DNA of 53,636 nt, taken from NCBI RefSeq assembly GCF_021366795.1, contig NZ_JAHCPS010000012.1:1-53636 (forward strand). Direction: 5' to 3'. This DNA comes from Macrococcoides caseolyticum (GTDB lineage: Bacteria; Bacillota; Bacilli; Staphylococcales; Staphylococcaceae). The notes under the pieces are model-generated. The model saw nothing but the letters and a program-made list of their open reading frames with translations, ran no database searches and was not told where the DNA came from. Position 1 is the first letter of the stretch; every line of letters starts with the position of its first letter. Position numbers and translations under genes: made by a program. Of the stretch, positions 35,596-47,955 are shown in pieces.

Positions 35596-36035
35596 TAGAT
35601 CACCTCAGTTGTTCCGCCCTTACCTTCAATAGCTTCTTTAGCAGAAGCTGAAAATTTATGAGCTTTTACTGTTAACTTTGCTGTTAATTCACCATTACCA
35701 AGAATTTTGATACCTGATTTTTCGTTTGATACTACACCTGTTTCGATTAATAAAGCTGGTGTTACTTCAGTACCATCTTCAAAGCGATTTAATTGATCTA
35801 AGTTAACAATCGCATAGTCTTTGCGGTTGATATTAGTAAATCCGCGTTTTGGTAAACGACGGAATAAAGGTAATTGTCCACCTTCAAAGCCTAAACGTAC
35901 TCCACCACCTGAACGTGCTTTTTGACCTTTGTGACCACGTCCACTTGTTTTACCATTACCTGAAGCCATACCGCGACCAACACGGTTACGTTCTTTACGA
36001 GCGCCTTCAACTGGTTTCATTTCATGTAATTTCAT
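35595..36035 (-). CDS. rplO: 50S ribosomal protein L15
   Basis: The 146-residue L15 begins [20 protein letters not shown] and contains the [19 protein letters not shown] Gly/Arg-rich tail that enters 23S rRNA. It precedes and overlaps secY by one base. Confidence 0.98.
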
Positions 36036-36062
36036 TTCGGCACCTCCTTATTCTTAAAAATA

Positions 36063-36242
36063 TTATGCTTCTGTTACTGTCACTAAGTGACTTACTTTGT
36101 TAATTTGCCCACGAATCGCAGGGTTGTCATCAACTTCAACTGTTTGATGCATTTTGTTAAGCCCTAAAGCTTTAACAGTTTTACGTTGTGTTTCAGGACG
36201 ACCGATAATACTACGAGTGAGGGTAATTTTAATTTTAGCCAT
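36063..36242 (-). CDS. rpmD: 50S ribosomal protein L30
   Basis: This 59-residue protein reads [20 protein letters not shown] at its start and ends HLVTVTEA. It is short but in its normal place between rpsE and rplO. AGGAGGGC precedes the ATG at 36242. Confidence 0.97.
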   Translation of the reverse strand: MAKIKITLTRSIIGRPETQRKTVKALGLNKMHQTVEVDDNPAIRGQINKVSHLVTVTEA

Positions 36243-36256
36243 TGTTTATGCCCTCC

Positions 36257-36754
36257 TTAATTGTATAATTCTTCGACTGATTTACCACGTAATTTAGCTA
36301 CATCTTCAGCAACTTTAAGTTCTTTTAAACCTTCAACAGTAGCGCGAACCATGTTGATTGGTGTGTTTGAACCTAATGATTTACTTAAGATATCTGTAAT
36401 ACCAGCTAATTCTAACACGGCACGGACTGGACCACCAGCGATAACTCCTGTACCAGGTGCTGCAGGTTTGATTAATACGCTTCCTGCTCCGAATCTACCT
36501 GTAACTTCGTGAGGTGTTGTACCTTTAACACGAGGAACAGTGATTAAGTTTTTCTTAGCATCTTCGATTGCTTTTTTAATCGCTTCAGGTACTTCTTGAG
36601 CTTTACCAGTACCGAAACCAACGCGACCATTTTTGTCACCAACGACTACTAAAGCAGTGAAACGCATACGACGTCCACCCTTAACAACTTTAGATACTCG
36701 GTTAATGGTAACTACGCGTTCTTCAAATTCTTTAACTTCTTTTTCACGACGCAT
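36257..36754 (-). CDS. rpsE: 30S ribosomal protein S5
   Basis: The 165-residue S5 contains [18 protein letters not shown] and [14 protein letters not shown] with the double-stranded RNA-binding fold. It affects decoding accuracy and is a known spectinomycin site near VSKVVKGG, which appears wild type. AAAGGAGG lies before the ATG. Confidence 0.98.
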   Translation of the reverse strand: MRREKEVKEFEERVVTINRVSKVVKGGRRMRFTALVVVGDKNGRVGFGTGKAQEVPEAIKKAIEDAKKNLITVPRVKGTTPHEVTGRFGAGSVLIKPAAPGTGVIAGGPVRAVLELAGITDILSKSLGSNTPINMVRATVEGLKELKVAEDVAKLRGKSVEELYN

Positions 36755-36772
36755 TAAGAGTTCCTCCTTTTA

Positions 36773-37135
36773 TTAAAATTCTAAACCGTTTTCGCGTGCT
36801 GCATCAGCTAATGCTTTTACACGTCCGTGGAATAAATATCCTCCGCGGTCGAATACAACTGCTTTAACGCCTTTTTCTACTGCTAATTTAGCAACTGCTT
36901 CACCGACTTTAGCCGCTGCTTCAACATTTGAAGTCGTTTCTAAGCCTAATCCTTTATCTTGTGTTGATGCTTGAGCTAAAGTTACACCTTTAACGTCATC
37001 AATCACTTGTGCGTAGATGTGTTTGTTTGAACGGTATACGTTTAAACGAGGACGCTCTGTAGTACCAGCTAATTTGCTACGTACACGAGCATGTCTTTTC
37101 ATACGCACTTTGTTCTTGTCGATTTTAGTGATCAT
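36773..37135 (-). CDS. rplR: 50S ribosomal protein L18
   Basis: The 120-residue L18 binds 5S rRNA. Typical segments are [39 protein letters not shown] and the ending ENGLEF. It lies between rplF and rpsE. Confidence 0.98.
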   Translation of the reverse strand: MITKIDKNKVRMKRHARVRSKLAGTTERPRLNVYRSNKHIYAQVIDDVKGVTLAQASTQDKGLGLETTSNVEAAAKVGEAVAKLAVEKGVKAVVFDRGGYLFHGRVKALADAARENGLEF

Positions 37136-37162
37136 GAATATTCTCCTTTCTTATTTTAGAGA

Positions 37163-37699
37163 TTACTTACCAGTTTTACCTTCTTTACGGCGAACATATT
37201 CGCCTTCGTAACGTACACCTTTACCTTTATAAGGCTCTGGAGGACGCGTTGCACGGATGTTTGAAGCAATTGCTCCAACACGTTCTTTAGAAATACCTTC
37301 AACTTTTACTTTCGTATTTTTATCTACTGATAAAGTGATACCTTCTTCAGCTACGATTTCAATTGGGTGAGAGTATCCAACGTTTAAGATTAAGTTTTTA
37401 CCTTGCATTTGAGCACGGTAACCAACCCCGATTAATTCTAAGTTCTTTTCGAATCCTTTTGAAACACCTTCAACCATGTTAGCGATTAAAGCACGCGTTG
37501 TTCCGTGGATTGTTTTGTGAGCTTTAGAATCAGATGGACGAACTACTTCTAAAGTATTGTCTTCTAATTTATATGTCATTTCTTCGTTAAATGTATTAGT
37601 TAATTCACCTTTAGGTCCTTTAACTGTTACAGTATTACCGTCGATTTTGATTTCAACCCCAGCTGGGATTTCAATAATCTTCTTACCAACACGACTCAT
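37163..37699 (-). CDS. rplF: 50S ribosomal protein L6
   Basis: The 178-residue L6 begins [17 protein letters not shown] and has the C-terminal [14 protein letters not shown] signature near the factor-binding centre. AGGAGGTGC precedes the ATG. Confidence 0.98.
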   Translation of the reverse strand: MSRVGKKIIEIPAGVEIKIDGNTVTVKGPKGELTNTFNEEMTYKLEDNTLEVVRPSDSKAHKTIHGTTRALIANMVEGVSKGFEKNLELIGVGYRAQMQGKNLILNVGYSHPIEIVAEEGITLSVDKNTKVKVEGISKERVGAIASNIRATRPPEPYKGKGVRYEGEYVRRKEGKTGK

Positions 37700-37727
37700 A
37701 AGTCGGCACCTCCTTCTTTAATAATTC

Positions 37728-38126
37728 TTACCAGATGTAAGCTAATACTTCTCCACCGATGTTACGTTGACGCGCTTCTTTATCAGTTAATACACCTTCT
37801 GAAGTTGAAACTAATGCAATACCTAAACCATTTAATACTTTTGGTAATTCATCAGCTTTAGCGTAAACACGTAAACCAGGTTTTGAGATACGTTTTAAAC
37901 CAGTGATAACACGTTCGTTGTTAGCACCGTATTTTAAGAACATACGGATAACACCTTGTTTATCATCTTCAATATATTCAACACTTTTAACGAATCCTTC
38001 ACGTTTAAGGATTTCAGCGATTTCTTTTTTGATGTTTGATGCAGGTAATTCTAATTTCTCGTGACGTACCATGTTTGCGTTACGTACGCGAGTTAGCATA
38101 TCTGCGATTGGATCTGACATAGTCAT
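37728..38126 (-). CDS. rpsH: 30S ribosomal protein S8
   Basis: The 132-residue S8 begins [19 protein letters not shown] and ends [15 protein letters not shown]. It binds central-domain 16S rRNA and in many bacteria represses its own operon by binding spc mRNA. Start ATG 38126 or the second ATG 38120. Confidence 0.98.
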   Translation of the reverse strand: MTMSDPIADMLTRVRNANMVRHEKLELPASNIKKEIAEILKREGFVKSVEYIEDDKQGVIRMFLKYGANNERVITGLKRISKPGLRVYAKADELPKVLNGLGIALVSTSEGVLTDKEARQRNIGGEVLAYIW

Positions 38127-38154
38127 TTAAATATCCTCCTTTCAGGTTTAAATT

Positions 38155-38361
<207 letters not shown>

Positions 38362-38368
38362 TTAGAGA

Positions 38369-38914
38369 TTACTTTTGAAATGGCATACCGAATTGTGTTA
38401 ACAATTCACGAGCTTCCTCGTCAGTGTTAGCAGTTGTTACGATAACGATATCCATTCCGCGTGTTTTACTTACTTTATCATAATCGATTTCAGGGAAAAT
38501 TAATTGTTCTTTTACACCTAATGTGTAGTTACCACGGCCATCAAACGCTTTGTTTGAGATACCACGGAAGTCACGTACACGAGGTAATGAAACGTTTACT
38601 AATTTATCAAAGAATTCGTACATTCTTTCTCCGCGTAAAGTAACTTTAGCCCCAATAGGCATACCTTCACGTAAACGGAATGTCGCGATTGATTTTTTAG
38701 CACGTGTAACCATTGGTTTTTGACCAGTGATTGCTTGTAATTCTTCAACTGCTGAGTCTAAGACTTTAGAGTTTTGAACTGCATCACCAATACCCATGTT
38801 CACTACGATTTTTTCGATTTTTGGTACTTCCATCACTGATGAATAATTGAATTTCTTCATCATTTCAGGTGAAATTTCTTTAATGAATTTTTCTTTTAAA
38901 CGTGTTTGTGTCAA
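38369..38914 (-). CDS. rplE: 50S ribosomal protein L5
   Basis: The 181-residue L5 binds 5S rRNA and bridges to the head of 30S. It has [20 protein letters not shown] and a [18 protein letters not shown] segment. The start codon is TTG (38914): AAGGAGG lies 8 bases upstream, and no ATG lies near. Confidence 0.97.
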   Translation of the reverse strand: MTQTRLKEKFIKEISPEMMKKFNYSSVMEVPKIEKIVVNMGIGDAVQNSKVLDSAVEELQAITGQKPMVTRAKKSIATFRLREGMPIGAKVTLRGERMYEFFDKLVNVSLPRVRDFRGISNKAFDGRGNYTLGVKEQLIFPEIDYDKVSKTRGMDIVIVTTANTDEEARELLTQFGMPFQK

Positions 38915-38937
38915 TGTGAGAACCTCCTTCCAGATGA

Positions 38938-39246
38938 TTATTTAATGATTTCTCCAGATTTCTTAGCTACACGTACTTTCTTGCCATCTTCTATCTTTGT
39001 ACCAACACGTGTTGGTTTGTTTGTTTTTGGGTCAATTAACATAACATTTGAAACGTGAATTGCAGCTTCAAATTCAACGATGCCGCCTTCAGGATTCATT
39101 TGAGTAGGTTTTTGGTGTTTTTTAACGATGTTTACACCTTCAACAACTACGCGATCTTTTTTAGGAAGAGCTTCAATTACTGTTCCTGTTTTACCTTTAT
39201 CTTTACCTGTGATAACGATAACTTTGTCGCCTTTTTTAATATGCAT
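38938..39246 (-). CDS. rplX: 50S ribosomal protein L24
   Basis: The 102-residue L24 begins [20 protein letters not shown], a KOW motif, and helps start large-subunit assembly. GGAGGTG precedes the ATG at 39246. Confidence 0.98.
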   Translation of the reverse strand: MHIKKGDKVIVITGKDKGKTGTVIEALPKKDRVVVEGVNIVKKHQKPTQMNPEGGIVEFEAAIHVSNVMLIDPKTNKPTRVGTKIEDGKKVRVAKKSGEIIK

Positions 39247-39279
39247 GTCGTAGACACCTCCTCTTGATTTTGTGTTTTA

Positions 39280-39666
<387 letters not shown>

Positions 39667-39678
39667 CTAATTTACTTA

Positions 39679-39942
39679 TTAAATGATAATTGATTCTTCA
39701 ACAACTTCTACTAAACGGAAGCGTTTTGTAGCTGATAAAGGACGTGTTTCCATAATCTTAACGATGTCGCCCATTTTCGCTGTGTTGTTTTCATCATGTG
39801 CTTTATATTTTTTTGAGTACTTTACACGTTTACCGTATAAAGAATGTGTTTTGTAAGTTTCAACTAATACAGTGATTGTTTTATCCATTTTGTCAGATAC
39901 TACTTTACCTGTATAAACTTTACGGTCGTTTCTTTCGCTCAC
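39679..39942 (-). CDS. rpsQ: 30S ribosomal protein S17
   Basis: The 87-residue S17 (OB fold) has [19 protein letters not shown] and [26 protein letters not shown] lies before the ATG. Confidence 0.98.
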   Translation of the reverse strand: MSERNDRKVYTGKVVSDKMDKTITVLVETYKTHSLYGKRVKYSKKYKAHDENNTAKMGDIVKIMETRPLSATKRFRLVEVVEESIII

Positions 39943-39968
39943 AAGAGTTCCCTCCTATTCCTTAAAAA

Positions 39969-40605
<637 letters not shown>

Positions 40606-40607
40606 TA

Positions 40608-41261
40608 TTATTTTCCTCCTTCACTAGACTTCTTTGTAGGAAGAACTTCACCACGATAGATCCATACTTTAACACCTAATTTACCGTAAGTAGTGTCTGC
40701 TTCTGCATGTGCGTAATCGATGTCAGCACGTAATGTATGAAGTGGAACAGTTCCTTCTGAATATTGTTCAGCACGCGCGATGTCTGCGCCGCCTAAACGA
40801 CCTGATACTTGAGTTTTGATACCTTTAGCACCTAACTTCATAGCACGTTGGATCGCTTGTTTTTGAGCACGACGGAAAGATACACGGTTTTCTAATTGAC
40901 GTGCAATGTTTTCCGCAACTAATGTAGCGTCCATATCAACTTTCTTGATTTCAATAACGTTGATGTGTACACGTTTACCAGTTAAGCTGTTTAAAGCGTT
41001 ACGTAATTTTTCGATTTCTGAACCGCCTTTACCGATAACCATACCAGGTTTACCAGTGTGGATAGCGATGTTTACACGGTTCGCTGCGCGTTCGATTTCT
41101 ACACGAGAAACAGAAGCGTCTTTTAAGTTTTCTGCGATATATTTACGAACTTTTAAGTCTTCGTGTAATAAAGTTGCGAATTCTTTTTCTGCATACCATT
41201 TCGCATCCCAGTCACGAATGATTCCGACACGAAGTCCGATAGGATTAATTTTTTGACCCAC
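40608..41261 (-). CDS. rpsC: 30S ribosomal protein S3
   Basis: The 217-residue S3 begins [19 protein letters not shown] and has a KH domain with [11 protein letters not shown]. It forms the mRNA entry and helicase site. The start codon is GTG (41261) with AAGGAGG upstream. Confidence 0.98.
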   Translation of the reverse strand: MGQKINPIGLRVGIIRDWDAKWYAEKEFATLLHEDLKVRKYIAENLKDASVSRVEIERAANRVNIAIHTGKPGMVIGKGGSEIEKLRNALNSLTGKRVHINVIEIKKVDMDATLVAENIARQLENRVSFRRAQKQAIQRAMKLGAKGIKTQVSGRLGGADIARAEQYSEGTVPLHTLRADIDYAHAEADTTYGKLGVKVWIYRGEVLPTKKSSEGGK

Positions 41262-41288
41262 TGTATTCCCTCCTTAATGAGATTGTAA

Positions 41289-41666
41289 TTATTTAGCTTC
41301 TTCTTTAGTTACTTCTTTAGTTGAAGTTTTAACTTCTTTATCGCCAACAACGATTGTGATGTGGCTTGTACGTTTGTTAATCGCACTTGCACGACCTTGT
41401 GCACGTGGACGGAAACGTTTTAAAGTTGGTCCTTCGTTTGCATAAGCTTCTTTAACGATTAAAGTATCAATGTTCATATCATAGTTATGTTCTGCATTAG
41501 CTAATGCTGACATTAATAACTTTTCAACTACTGGTGATGATGCTTTGTTTGTTAATTTTAAAATAGCGATTGCTTCCGCTACTTCTTTACCTCTGATAAG
41601 ATCTAAAACTAATCTCACTTTACGAGGTGCGATTCTGATTGTTCTTGCGACCGCTTTTGCTTCCAT
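41289..41666 (-). CDS. rplV: 50S ribosomal protein L22
   Basis: The 125-residue L22 has [20 protein letters not shown] and the beta-hairpin [19 protein letters not shown] that lines the exit tunnel. The C-terminal tail ([11 protein letters not shown]) is slightly long compared with the roughly 110-residue norm. Confidence 0.97.
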   Translation of the reverse strand: MEAKAVARTIRIAPRKVRLVLDLIRGKEVAEAIAILKLTNKASSPVVEKLLMSALANAEHNYDMNIDTLIVKEAYANEGPTLKRFRPRAQGRASAINKRTSHITIVVGDKEVKTSTKEVTKEEAK

Positions 41667-41688
41667 GATTATTCCTCCTTATTTGAAA

Positions 41689-41967
41689 TTAGCGTTTAGT
41701 TTTCTTGTCGTCTGCACCGTGACCTTTGTAAGTACGTGTTGGTGCGAATTCACCTAATTTATGTCCAACCATATCTTCAGTTACGTATACAGGTACGTGT
41801 TTACGTCCATCGTATACTGCGATAGTGTGTCCGATAAAATTCGGGAAAATTGTAGAGCGACGAGACCAAGTTTTAATTACTGTTTTTTTGCCGCCTTCCT
41901 CTAATGCTTCAACTTTTTTCATTAAGTGATCATCGATGAAAGGTCCTTTTTTAAGACTACGAGCCAT
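41689..41967 (-). CDS. rpsS: 30S ribosomal protein S19
   Basis: The 92-residue S19 begins [20 protein letters not shown], with [23 protein letters not shown] 41967 follows GGGAGGC; an in-frame start at 41994 adds non-family residues. Confidence 0.98.
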   Translation of the reverse strand: MARSLKKGPFIDDHLMKKVEALEEGGKKTVIKTWSRRSTIFPNFIGHTIAVYDGRKHVPVYVTEDMVGHKLGEFAPTRTYKGHGADDKKTKR

Positions 41968-42033
41968 TATGGCGCCTCCCTCATGTCTTACCATTCGTTA
42001 GCGGACTATGCCGCTAACTTAAGTAAGTTATTT

Positions 42034-42864
42034 TTATTTTTTACGTCCACGAACGATAAGTTTGTTAGAACGGTTTTTCTTCTTACGTGTTTTCTTACCA
42101 AGCGTTGGTTTACCCCATGGTGACATTGGAGATGGACGACCGATTGAAGTACGACCTTCACCACCACCGTGTGGGTGATCGTTAGGGTTCATTACAGAAC
42201 CACGAACTGTTGGGCGGATACCTTTCCATCTAGAACGACCCGCTTTACCGATGTTGATTAATTCGTGTTGCTCGTTACCTACTTGACCGATTGTAGCACG
42301 GCAAGAAGCTAAGATCATACGAACTTCACCAGATTTTAAACGAACTAATACGTATTTACCTTCTTTACCAAGTACTTGAGCTGAAGCTCCAGCTGAACGT
42401 ACTAATTGGCCACCCTTACCAGGTTTTAATTCGATATTGTGAATTACTGTACCTACTGGGATGTTTGCTAATGGTAATGCGTTACCTACTTTAATATCAG
42501 CTTCAGGACCGTTGAATACTTCTGTACCAACTGTTAATCCTTTAGGAGCGATAATGTAGCGTTTTTCACCATCTAAGTAATGTAATAAAGCGATATTCGC
42601 TGAGCGGTTTGGATCGTATTCGATTGTTGCCACTTTCGCTGGGATACCATCTTTGTTACGTTTGAAATCAATTACACGGTATTGACGTTTATGACCGCCA
42701 CCTCTGTGACGTACTGTTAACTTACCTTGGTTATTACGACCCGCTTTTCTCGGAAGGGGCTCAAGTAATGACTTTTCAGGTGACGTTGACGTAATTTCAG
42801 CGAAATCTGAACCTGTCATATTACGACGACCGTTTGTTATTGGCTTATAATGTTTAATTGCCAT
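42034..42864 (-). CDS. rplB: 50S ribosomal protein L2
   Basis: The 276-residue L2 has [20 protein letters not shown] and the conserved [20 protein letters not shown] near the peptidyl transferase centre. It is needed for subunit joining. It lies between rplW and rpsS. Confidence 0.98.
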   Translation of the reverse strand: MAIKHYKPITNGRRNMTGSDFAEITSTSPEKSLLEPLPRKAGRNNQGKLTVRHRGGGHKRQYRVIDFKRNKDGIPAKVATIEYDPNRSANIALLHYLDGEKRYIIAPKGLTVGTEVFNGPEADIKVGNALPLANIPVGTVIHNIELKPGKGGQLVRSAGASAQVLGKEGKYVLVRLKSGEVRMILASCRATIGQVGNEQHELINIGKAGRSRWKGIRPTVRGSVMNPNDHPHGGGEGRTSIGRPSPMSPWGKPTLGKKTRKKKNRSNKLIVRGRKK

Positions 42865-42910
42865 TGTCGTTTTACCTCCTTAATGGTAAATGTTTATTTT
42901 TAGTTTATTT

Positions 42911-43186
42911 TTAGCTGAAGAAATCGATTGAACCGTCTTTTAACGTAACGATCGCTTTTCTTCTTTTGTTTGTGTAACCGCTGTGACGGCCAACACGTTT
43001 TTTCTTCGCTTTGTAGTTCATAACGTTAACTTTATCAACTTTTACATCGAAGATATCTTCGATAGCAATTTTGATTTGAGTTTTGTTCGCACGTGTATCT
43101 ACATCAAATGTGTATTTATCTTGTGCCATTTGTTCAGATGAACGTTCTGTGATAACGGGGCGCTTAATGATATCGCGATTTTCCAT
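42911..43186 (-). CDS. rplW: 50S ribosomal protein L23
   Basis: The 91-residue L23 begins [20 protein letters not shown]. It is the docking site for trigger factor and SRP at the tunnel exit. Start overlaps the rplD stop by one base (TAATG). Confidence 0.98.
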   Translation of the reverse strand: MENRDIIKRPVITERSSEQMAQDKYTFDVDTRANKTQIKIAIEDIFDVKVDKVNVMNYKAKKKRVGRHSGYTNKRRKAIVTLKDGSIDFFS

Positions 43187-43809
43187 TAACCAAGCACCTC
43201 CTCTACTTTTTCAACTGCAGCTTTAGTCATTACTACTTGGTTAGCATGAACGATATCTAATACGTTTAAGCCAGTAGCTGTAATAACTGTTACGCCTGGG
43301 ATGTTACGTGCTGATAATGCTACGTTTACATCTTCAGCTTCAACGATGAACAATACTTTTCTTGGTAATTCTAAAGTTGTTGTCATGTTTTTGAATTCTT
43401 TTGTTTTAGGTGCATCAAATGTTAATGATTCTAAAACTGTAAATGCATTTTCTTTCACTTTAGCTGATAGCGCTGAACGTAAAGCTAAGCGACGCATTTT
43501 TTTAGGCATTTTGTAAGAGTAACTTCTTGGTGTTGGTCCGAATACGATACCACCACCACGCCATTGTGGCGCACGGATTGTACCTTGACGTGCACGACCA
43601 GTACCTTTTTGTTTCCAAGGTTTACGTCCGCCACCGCGTACTGCTGAACGGTTTTTAACTGCGTGAGTACCTTGACGCATAGAAGCTCTTTGTAAGTTGA
43701 TTGCTTCGAATAATACATGTTGATTAGGTTCGATTCCGAATACACTTTCGTTTAATTCGATTGAACCAGCTTTTGTTCCATCTACTTTTAATACATCATA
43801 ATTTGCCAT
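43186..43809 (-). CDS. rplD: 50S ribosomal protein L4
   Basis: The 207-residue L4 has the extended loop [20 protein letters not shown] followed by [10 protein letters not shown] that lines the exit tunnel and can carry macrolide-resistance changes. The loop looks wild type. GGAGG precedes the ATG. Confidence 0.98.
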   Translation of the reverse strand: MANYDVLKVDGTKAGSIELNESVFGIEPNQHVLFEAINLQRASMRQGTHAVKNRSAVRGGGRKPWKQKGTGRARQGTIRAPQWRGGGIVFGPTPRSYSYKMPKKMRRLALRSALSAKVKENAFTVLESLTFDAPKTKEFKNMTTTLELPRKVLFIVEAEDVNVALSARNIPGVTVITATGLNVLDIVHANQVVMTKAAVEKVEEVLG

Positions 43810-43837
43810 TATGTTTGTTTCCTCCTTTCGTGGTTAC

Positions 43838-44500
43838 TTATTTATTACCTTTTTTGATTGAAGTTTGGATTTTCACTAAACCTTTTTTAGGTCCTGGTAC
43901 ATTACCTTTTACTAAGATAACGTTCGCTTCAGCGTCTACTTTAACGATTTCTAAGTTTTGCATAGTAACTGTATTACCACCCATACGGCCTGGTAATGCT
44001 TTACCTTTAAATACTTTAGAAGCGTCAGATGCCATACCCATTGAACCTGGGCGTCTGTGGTAACGAGAACCGTGACTCATTGGTCCACGTGATTGACCGT
44101 GACGTTTAATAGCCCCTTGGAAACCTTTACCTTTAGAAACTCCTGTTACGTCAACGATGTCACCAGCTTGGAACGCGTCCACAGTGACTTCTTGACCTAC
44201 TTCGTAAGCATCAACGTCTACGTTTCTGAACTCACGAATGAAGCGCTTAGGTGCTGTGCCTGCTTTTTTAGCATGGCCTTCAGCTGGTTTCGTCGCAAAT
44301 TTGTTTGATTTACGCGTTGCTTTGTAAGCTTGTTTGTCTTCAAAACCGATTTGGATTGATGAATAACCATCAACTTCTTCAGTTTTCTTTTGTAATACTA
44401 CGTTTTGTGCTGCTTCTACTACTGTTACTGGAATTAATTCACCGTTTTCAGCGAATACTTGTGTCATTCCAACTTTTCTTCCTAAGATTCCTTTGGTCAT
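43838..44500 (-). CDS. rplC: 50S ribosomal protein L3
   Basis: The 220-residue L3 begins [20 protein letters not shown] and has the loop [20 protein letters not shown] next to the peptidyl transferase centre. ATG 44500 with AGGAGGT upstream is chosen over an in-frame start at 44512. Confidence 0.98.
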   Translation of the reverse strand: MTKGILGRKVGMTQVFAENGELIPVTVVEAAQNVVLQKKTEEVDGYSSIQIGFEDKQAYKATRKSNKFATKPAEGHAKKAGTAPKRFIREFRNVDVDAYEVGQEVTVDAFQAGDIVDVTGVSKGKGFQGAIKRHGQSRGPMSHGSRYHRRPGSMGMASDASKVFKGKALPGRMGGNTVTMQNLEIVKVDAEANVILVKGNVPGPKKGLVKIQTSIKKGNK

Positions 44501-44526
44501 CGAAAGTCGCACCTCCTACTTTTTAA

Positions 44527-44966
<440 letters not shown>

Positions 44967-44973
44967 AGTAGAT

Positions 44974-45002
44974 ATAATACATGAATTCTATAGATAAAGC
45001 AA
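44974..45002 (-). promoter_or_regulatory. promoter of the S10 operon
   Basis: On the minus strand TTGCTT (44997-45002), a 17-base spacer and TATTAT (44974-44979) lie about 140 bases upstream of rpsJ. Confidence 0.5.
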
Positions 45003-45153
45003 TAGTTTTGGTGATATTTATTAATTTATTTTAAAGATAGTCTAAATCTTTATGAATAATGTGTAAATATCGTATTCATGTGGTTATATTTATTATAGAA
45101 GAAACTCTAAAATGTCTAATCTGAGCGTTTTTGCATAGGATTAGATTATACCA

Positions 45154-45162
45154 TGATATAAT
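45154..45162 (+). promoter_or_regulatory. extended -10 promoter of the 45219 gene
   Basis: TGATATAAT has the TG extension and a perfect TATAAT (45157-45162), about 57 bases before the ATG. The nearest TTGCAT is 20 bases upstream, too far for a normal -35. Confidence 0.45.
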
Positions 45163-45218
45163 GTACATACAAAGAAAAAGTTTCATTTGTTACTTTATAT
45201 TTTTGGAGGAAATAAATT

Positions 45219-45617
45219 ATGAAAAGTCCAATACGTATCATATTGTTAATACTTGCTTTCATTATGTTGTTTGCTGAAGGATTTATGGGTCTACCCTTTT
45301 TAGGTGGTTCGTACATTTTGTCATTAGGTTGGGCACCGTTAGGTAGTAATATTACAATGTATTTTGTCATGTTCTTAATCACTATTCTTGATCGTTCAAA
45401 TGAATCAAGAAGCGCATTAAGTACTATAGCTGCTGTGGGCATGTTTGCTAATATAATCGCCTTCATCCCTATTGTCGGCATGTTCATGCATTGGTTGATG
45501 GCTATTTTAATGCTTGTCTATATTTTTATCGTTTTAAATACTCGTGAATATCGTGGGAATACAACACACTACGATAGACGTCGCGCTGGTGAAACTGTAA
45601 GAGAATATAGAAAATAA
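45219..45617 (+). CDS. conserved hypothetical membrane protein
   Basis: The 132-residue protein has about four hydrophobic helices (5-22, 26-40, 43-60, 70-110) and a hydrophilic arginine-rich tail (YDRRRAGETVREYRK). GGAGG is 10 bases before the ATG. A membrane protein gene occupies the same place next to rpsJ in staphylococci. Function unknown. It is convergent with pbuG through a shared terminator. Confidence 0.8.
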   Translation: MKSPIRIILLILAFIMLFAEGFMGLPFLGGSYILSLGWAPLGSNITMYFVMFLITILDRSNESRSALSTIAAVGMFANIIAFIPIVGMFMHWLMAILMLVYIFIVLNTREYRGNTTHYDRRRAGETVREYRK

Positions 45618-45620
45618 AAA

Positions 45621-45650
45621 ATTGCGGATTCTAATTTTAGAATCCGCAAT
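45621..45650. terminator. bidirectional terminator
   Basis: A perfect 13-bp stem (45621-45633 with 45638-45650) has A and T runs on both sides. It ends both the plus-strand membrane gene and the minus-strand permease gene. Confidence 0.9.
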
Positions 45651-45654
45651 TTTT

Positions 45655-46992
45655 TTATGAATGTTGTACGAAAGCAAAATAGCAAATAAAAATTACTGCC
45701 ATGAAGTACATAATAGGATGTACTTCTTTATGACGTTTCGCCATAACCATTGTAATAGGATAGAAGATAAATCCACATGCAATACCTGTAGCGATTGAAT
45801 ACGTTAAAGGCATCATAATAATCGTTAAGAACGCCGGTACTGCAACTTCAAACTTCGGCCATTCAATTTTATTTAAGTTGCTAACCATTAATACGCCGAC
45901 GATGACTAGCGCAGGTGCTGTTACTGCACTTGTAACAACAGACATTAATGGTGAGAAGAATAACGCCAATGCGAAACAGATTGCTGTAACAACACTAGCA
46001 AACCCAGTACGTGCTCCTACTGCCACACCTGCAGATGATTCGATATAAGATGTTGTAGTAGATGTCCCGAATATTGCGCCGGTAATTGTAGCTAACGAAT
46101 CTGCAAACAATGAGCGTCCTGCTCTTGGTAATTTGTTATCCTTTACTAATCCTGCTTGTGTTGCAACAGCAACTAATGTTCCTGCTGTATCAAAGAAGTC
46201 AATGAATAAAAATGTAAGTACTACCGAAATGAACTTCCAGTTTAATAATTCAGACGGATTACTAAATGAATCGAATACCTTTCCGAAAGTCGGTTCAATA
46301 CTTGGCACAGCACCGATGATTTGTTTCGGTGCATCGATCAATCCGAACAACATACCTGCAATAGCAGTAATGATCATTCCAATAAAGATACTACCCGGTA
46401 TACGTTTAGCCATTAAAATAATTGTTAATACGATACCTGCGACAGCAAGCAATACATGAGGATCATGTAAGTTCCCTAAAGATACTAACGTCGCTTCATT
46501 TGCCTGAACGATACCGGCACCTTTCAAACCAACGAATGTAATAAACAAACCGATACCTGCTGACACTGCCATTTTAAGTTCAAATGGAATTGCATTGATA
46601 ATTGTTTCACGAAGACCAGTAATTGTAAGCAATGCAAAGAATATACCAGAGAATAATACACCTGTTAATCCAGTTTGCCATGGAATATTATACTGTAATA
46701 CAACCGTGAATGCGAAGAATGCATTAAGTCCCATACCTGGTGCTAAAGCAATCGGATAGTTCGCAATAAGCCCCATAAATAAACATCCGACAATTGAAGC
46801 TAAAATAGTAGCAACGAAAACTGCACCCGCATCCATACGCATACTCTCAGGAATACCTTTAACACCTGCTAAAGATAACATCGCCGGGTTAACCGCTAAA
46901 ATATAAGCCATAGATAAGAACGTCGTTAATCCGCCAAGTATCTCTCTCTTATAATTCGTGCCTAATTCATCAAATTTAAAATAATTTCTCAT
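45655..46992 (-). CDS. pbuG: NCS2/AzgA-family purine permease
   Basis: The 445-residue transporter begins MRNYFKFDELGTNYKREILG and has family motifs MAYILAVNPAML, LAPGMGLNAFFAFTVV, FIDFFDTAGTLVAVATQAGL and TTTSYIESSAGVAVGARTG, across 13-14 membrane helices. AzgA-type proteins take up hypoxanthine, guanine or adenine by proton symport. ATG 46992 has AAGGGAAGTG upstream; a longer frame to 47040 is unlikely. A PurR-box-like site lies at 47039-47051. Exact purine preference cannot be told. Confidence 0.88.
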   Translation of the reverse strand: MRNYFKFDELGTNYKREILGGLTTFLSMAYILAVNPAMLSLAGVKGIPESMRMDAGAVFVATILASIVGCLFMGLIANYPIALAPGMGLNAFFAFTVVLQYNIPWQTGLTGVLFSGIFFALLTITGLRETIINAIPFELKMAVSAGIGLFITFVGLKGAGIVQANEATLVSLGNLHDPHVLLAVAGIVLTIILMAKRIPGSIFIGMIITAIAGMLFGLIDAPKQIIGAVPSIEPTFGKVFDSFSNPSELLNWKFISVVLTFLFIDFFDTAGTLVAVATQAGLVKDNKLPRAGRSLFADSLATITGAIFGTSTTTSYIESSAGVAVGARTGFASVVTAICFALALFFSPLMSVVTSAVTAPALVIVGVLMVSNLNKIEWPKFEVAVPAFLTIIMMPLTYSIATGIACGFIFYPITMVMAKRHKEVHPIMYFMAVIFICYFAFVQHS

Positions 46993-47038
46993 TGTGCACT
47001 TCCCTTTTTTAATTTTTATACCTGTATAGTCTAATCTC

Positions 47039-47051
47039 AACGTTCGGAAAA
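47039..47051 (-). promoter_or_regulatory. possible PurR box upstream of pbuG
   Basis: On the minus strand TTTTCCGAACGTT contains the CCGAAC core of the Gram-positive PurR box (consensus AWWWCCGAACWWT) with two mismatches outside the core. It lies 47 bases before the permease ATG. The usual second, inverted box is not seen. Confidence 0.4.
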
Positions 47052-47187
47052 ATCAATATAATTTTAATGCCTCTCATATTAATATTGGAATTTTTTTTTT
47101 ATAACGCTGATATAAAATCATTTGAATGTTTTTTTTGTCTATATTTAGGGAATACGAAATATAAATAACAAAGGAGGAATTATTATT

Positions 47188-47904
47188 ATGAAATTTAAAA
47201 TATTAAGTTTAATTCTATCTTCGGCACTTGCGCTTGCAGCATGTAATAATGACGCGAAAGATATTGAAAAATCTCCAAAAGACGAAACTAAACAAGAACA
47301 ACAAACAGAAAAAACGGATACAAAAGCAACGGATACAAATGACAAAGGCGACAATACTGATGAAGAAAACGATGCGAAACAAGAAGGCGAAAGCAGTGTA
47401 GAAGAAGATGATGATGTAGATAACAAAGATGAAGCTACTGAAGCAGATGATGATAATGATAAAAATGAAGCTTCTATTAAATTAGATGATATTAAAGTAT
47501 TACCAGAAGATGCAATTAAAACTGCACAGAAAAAAATTCCTGGTGACTTAGAAAGTATTTCATTCGACAATGATATGGGACAATGGGTTTATGCCATTTC
47601 ATTAATCGATACAAATAAGAAGACACATGAAATTAAAGTAAATGCTGAACAAAACAAAATCATCTCTACTCAAGTAGAAGATGATGAAGATAACGTAAAG
47701 ACTTTTGATTACGGTAAATTTATTCCCGCTGATAAAATCATAAAAGCTGCACAAAAAGTTTACAATGGCGATATTAAAGAATGGTCACTTGATCATGATG
47801 ATGGTAAATTTAAATATAATGTTGAATTAAAAGGGCAAGATGGTAAAACAAAAGAATTTGAACTTGATGCGAAAGATATGAAAATTTTATCTAAAGATGC
47901 ATAA
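47188..47904 (+). CDS. PepSY-domain lipoprotein
   Basis: The 238-residue protein has a lipoprotein signal (LALAAC, Cys19 lipidated). A very acidic Asp/Glu/Lys-rich spacer (about 20-105) follows, then two PepSY-like repeats (about 110-165 and 172-236; KTAQKKIPGDLESISFD and KAAQKVYNGDIKEWSLD). Such proteins sit on the outer face of the membrane; some PepSY modules inhibit proteases. GGAGG lies before the ATG. It is followed by its own terminator. Role here unknown. Confidence 0.85.
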   Translation: MKFKILSLILSSALALAACNNDAKDIEKSPKDETKQEQQTEKTDTKATDTNDKGDNTDEENDAKQEGESSVEEDDDVDNKDEATEADDDNDKNEASIKLDDIKVLPEDAIKTAQKKIPGDLESISFDNDMGQWVYAISLIDTNKKTHEIKVNAEQNKIISTQVEDDEDNVKTFDYGKFIPADKIIKAAQKVYNGDIKEWSLDHDDGKFKYNVELKGQDGKTKEFELDAKDMKILSKDA

Positions 47905-47907
47905 CAC

Positions 47908-47944
47908 AACAAGAGCACAGTGAATTTTTCACTGTGCTCTTGTT
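47908..47944. terminator. terminator after the PepSY lipoprotein gene
   Basis: A 16-bp perfect stem (47908-47923 with 47929-47944) has a 5-base loop. It lies between convergent genes and can serve both strands. Confidence 0.85.
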
Positions 47945-47955
47945 CATTATATTTT

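Noticed and set aside
46993-47187. Purine riboswitch before pbuG
   Set aside because: The conserved loop and junction bases of the purine aptamer are not found; only a GACTATA word resembles it.
47145-47570. Serine-rich minus-strand frame
   Set aside because: It is the antisense shadow of the acidic repeat region of the PepSY lipoprotein gene.
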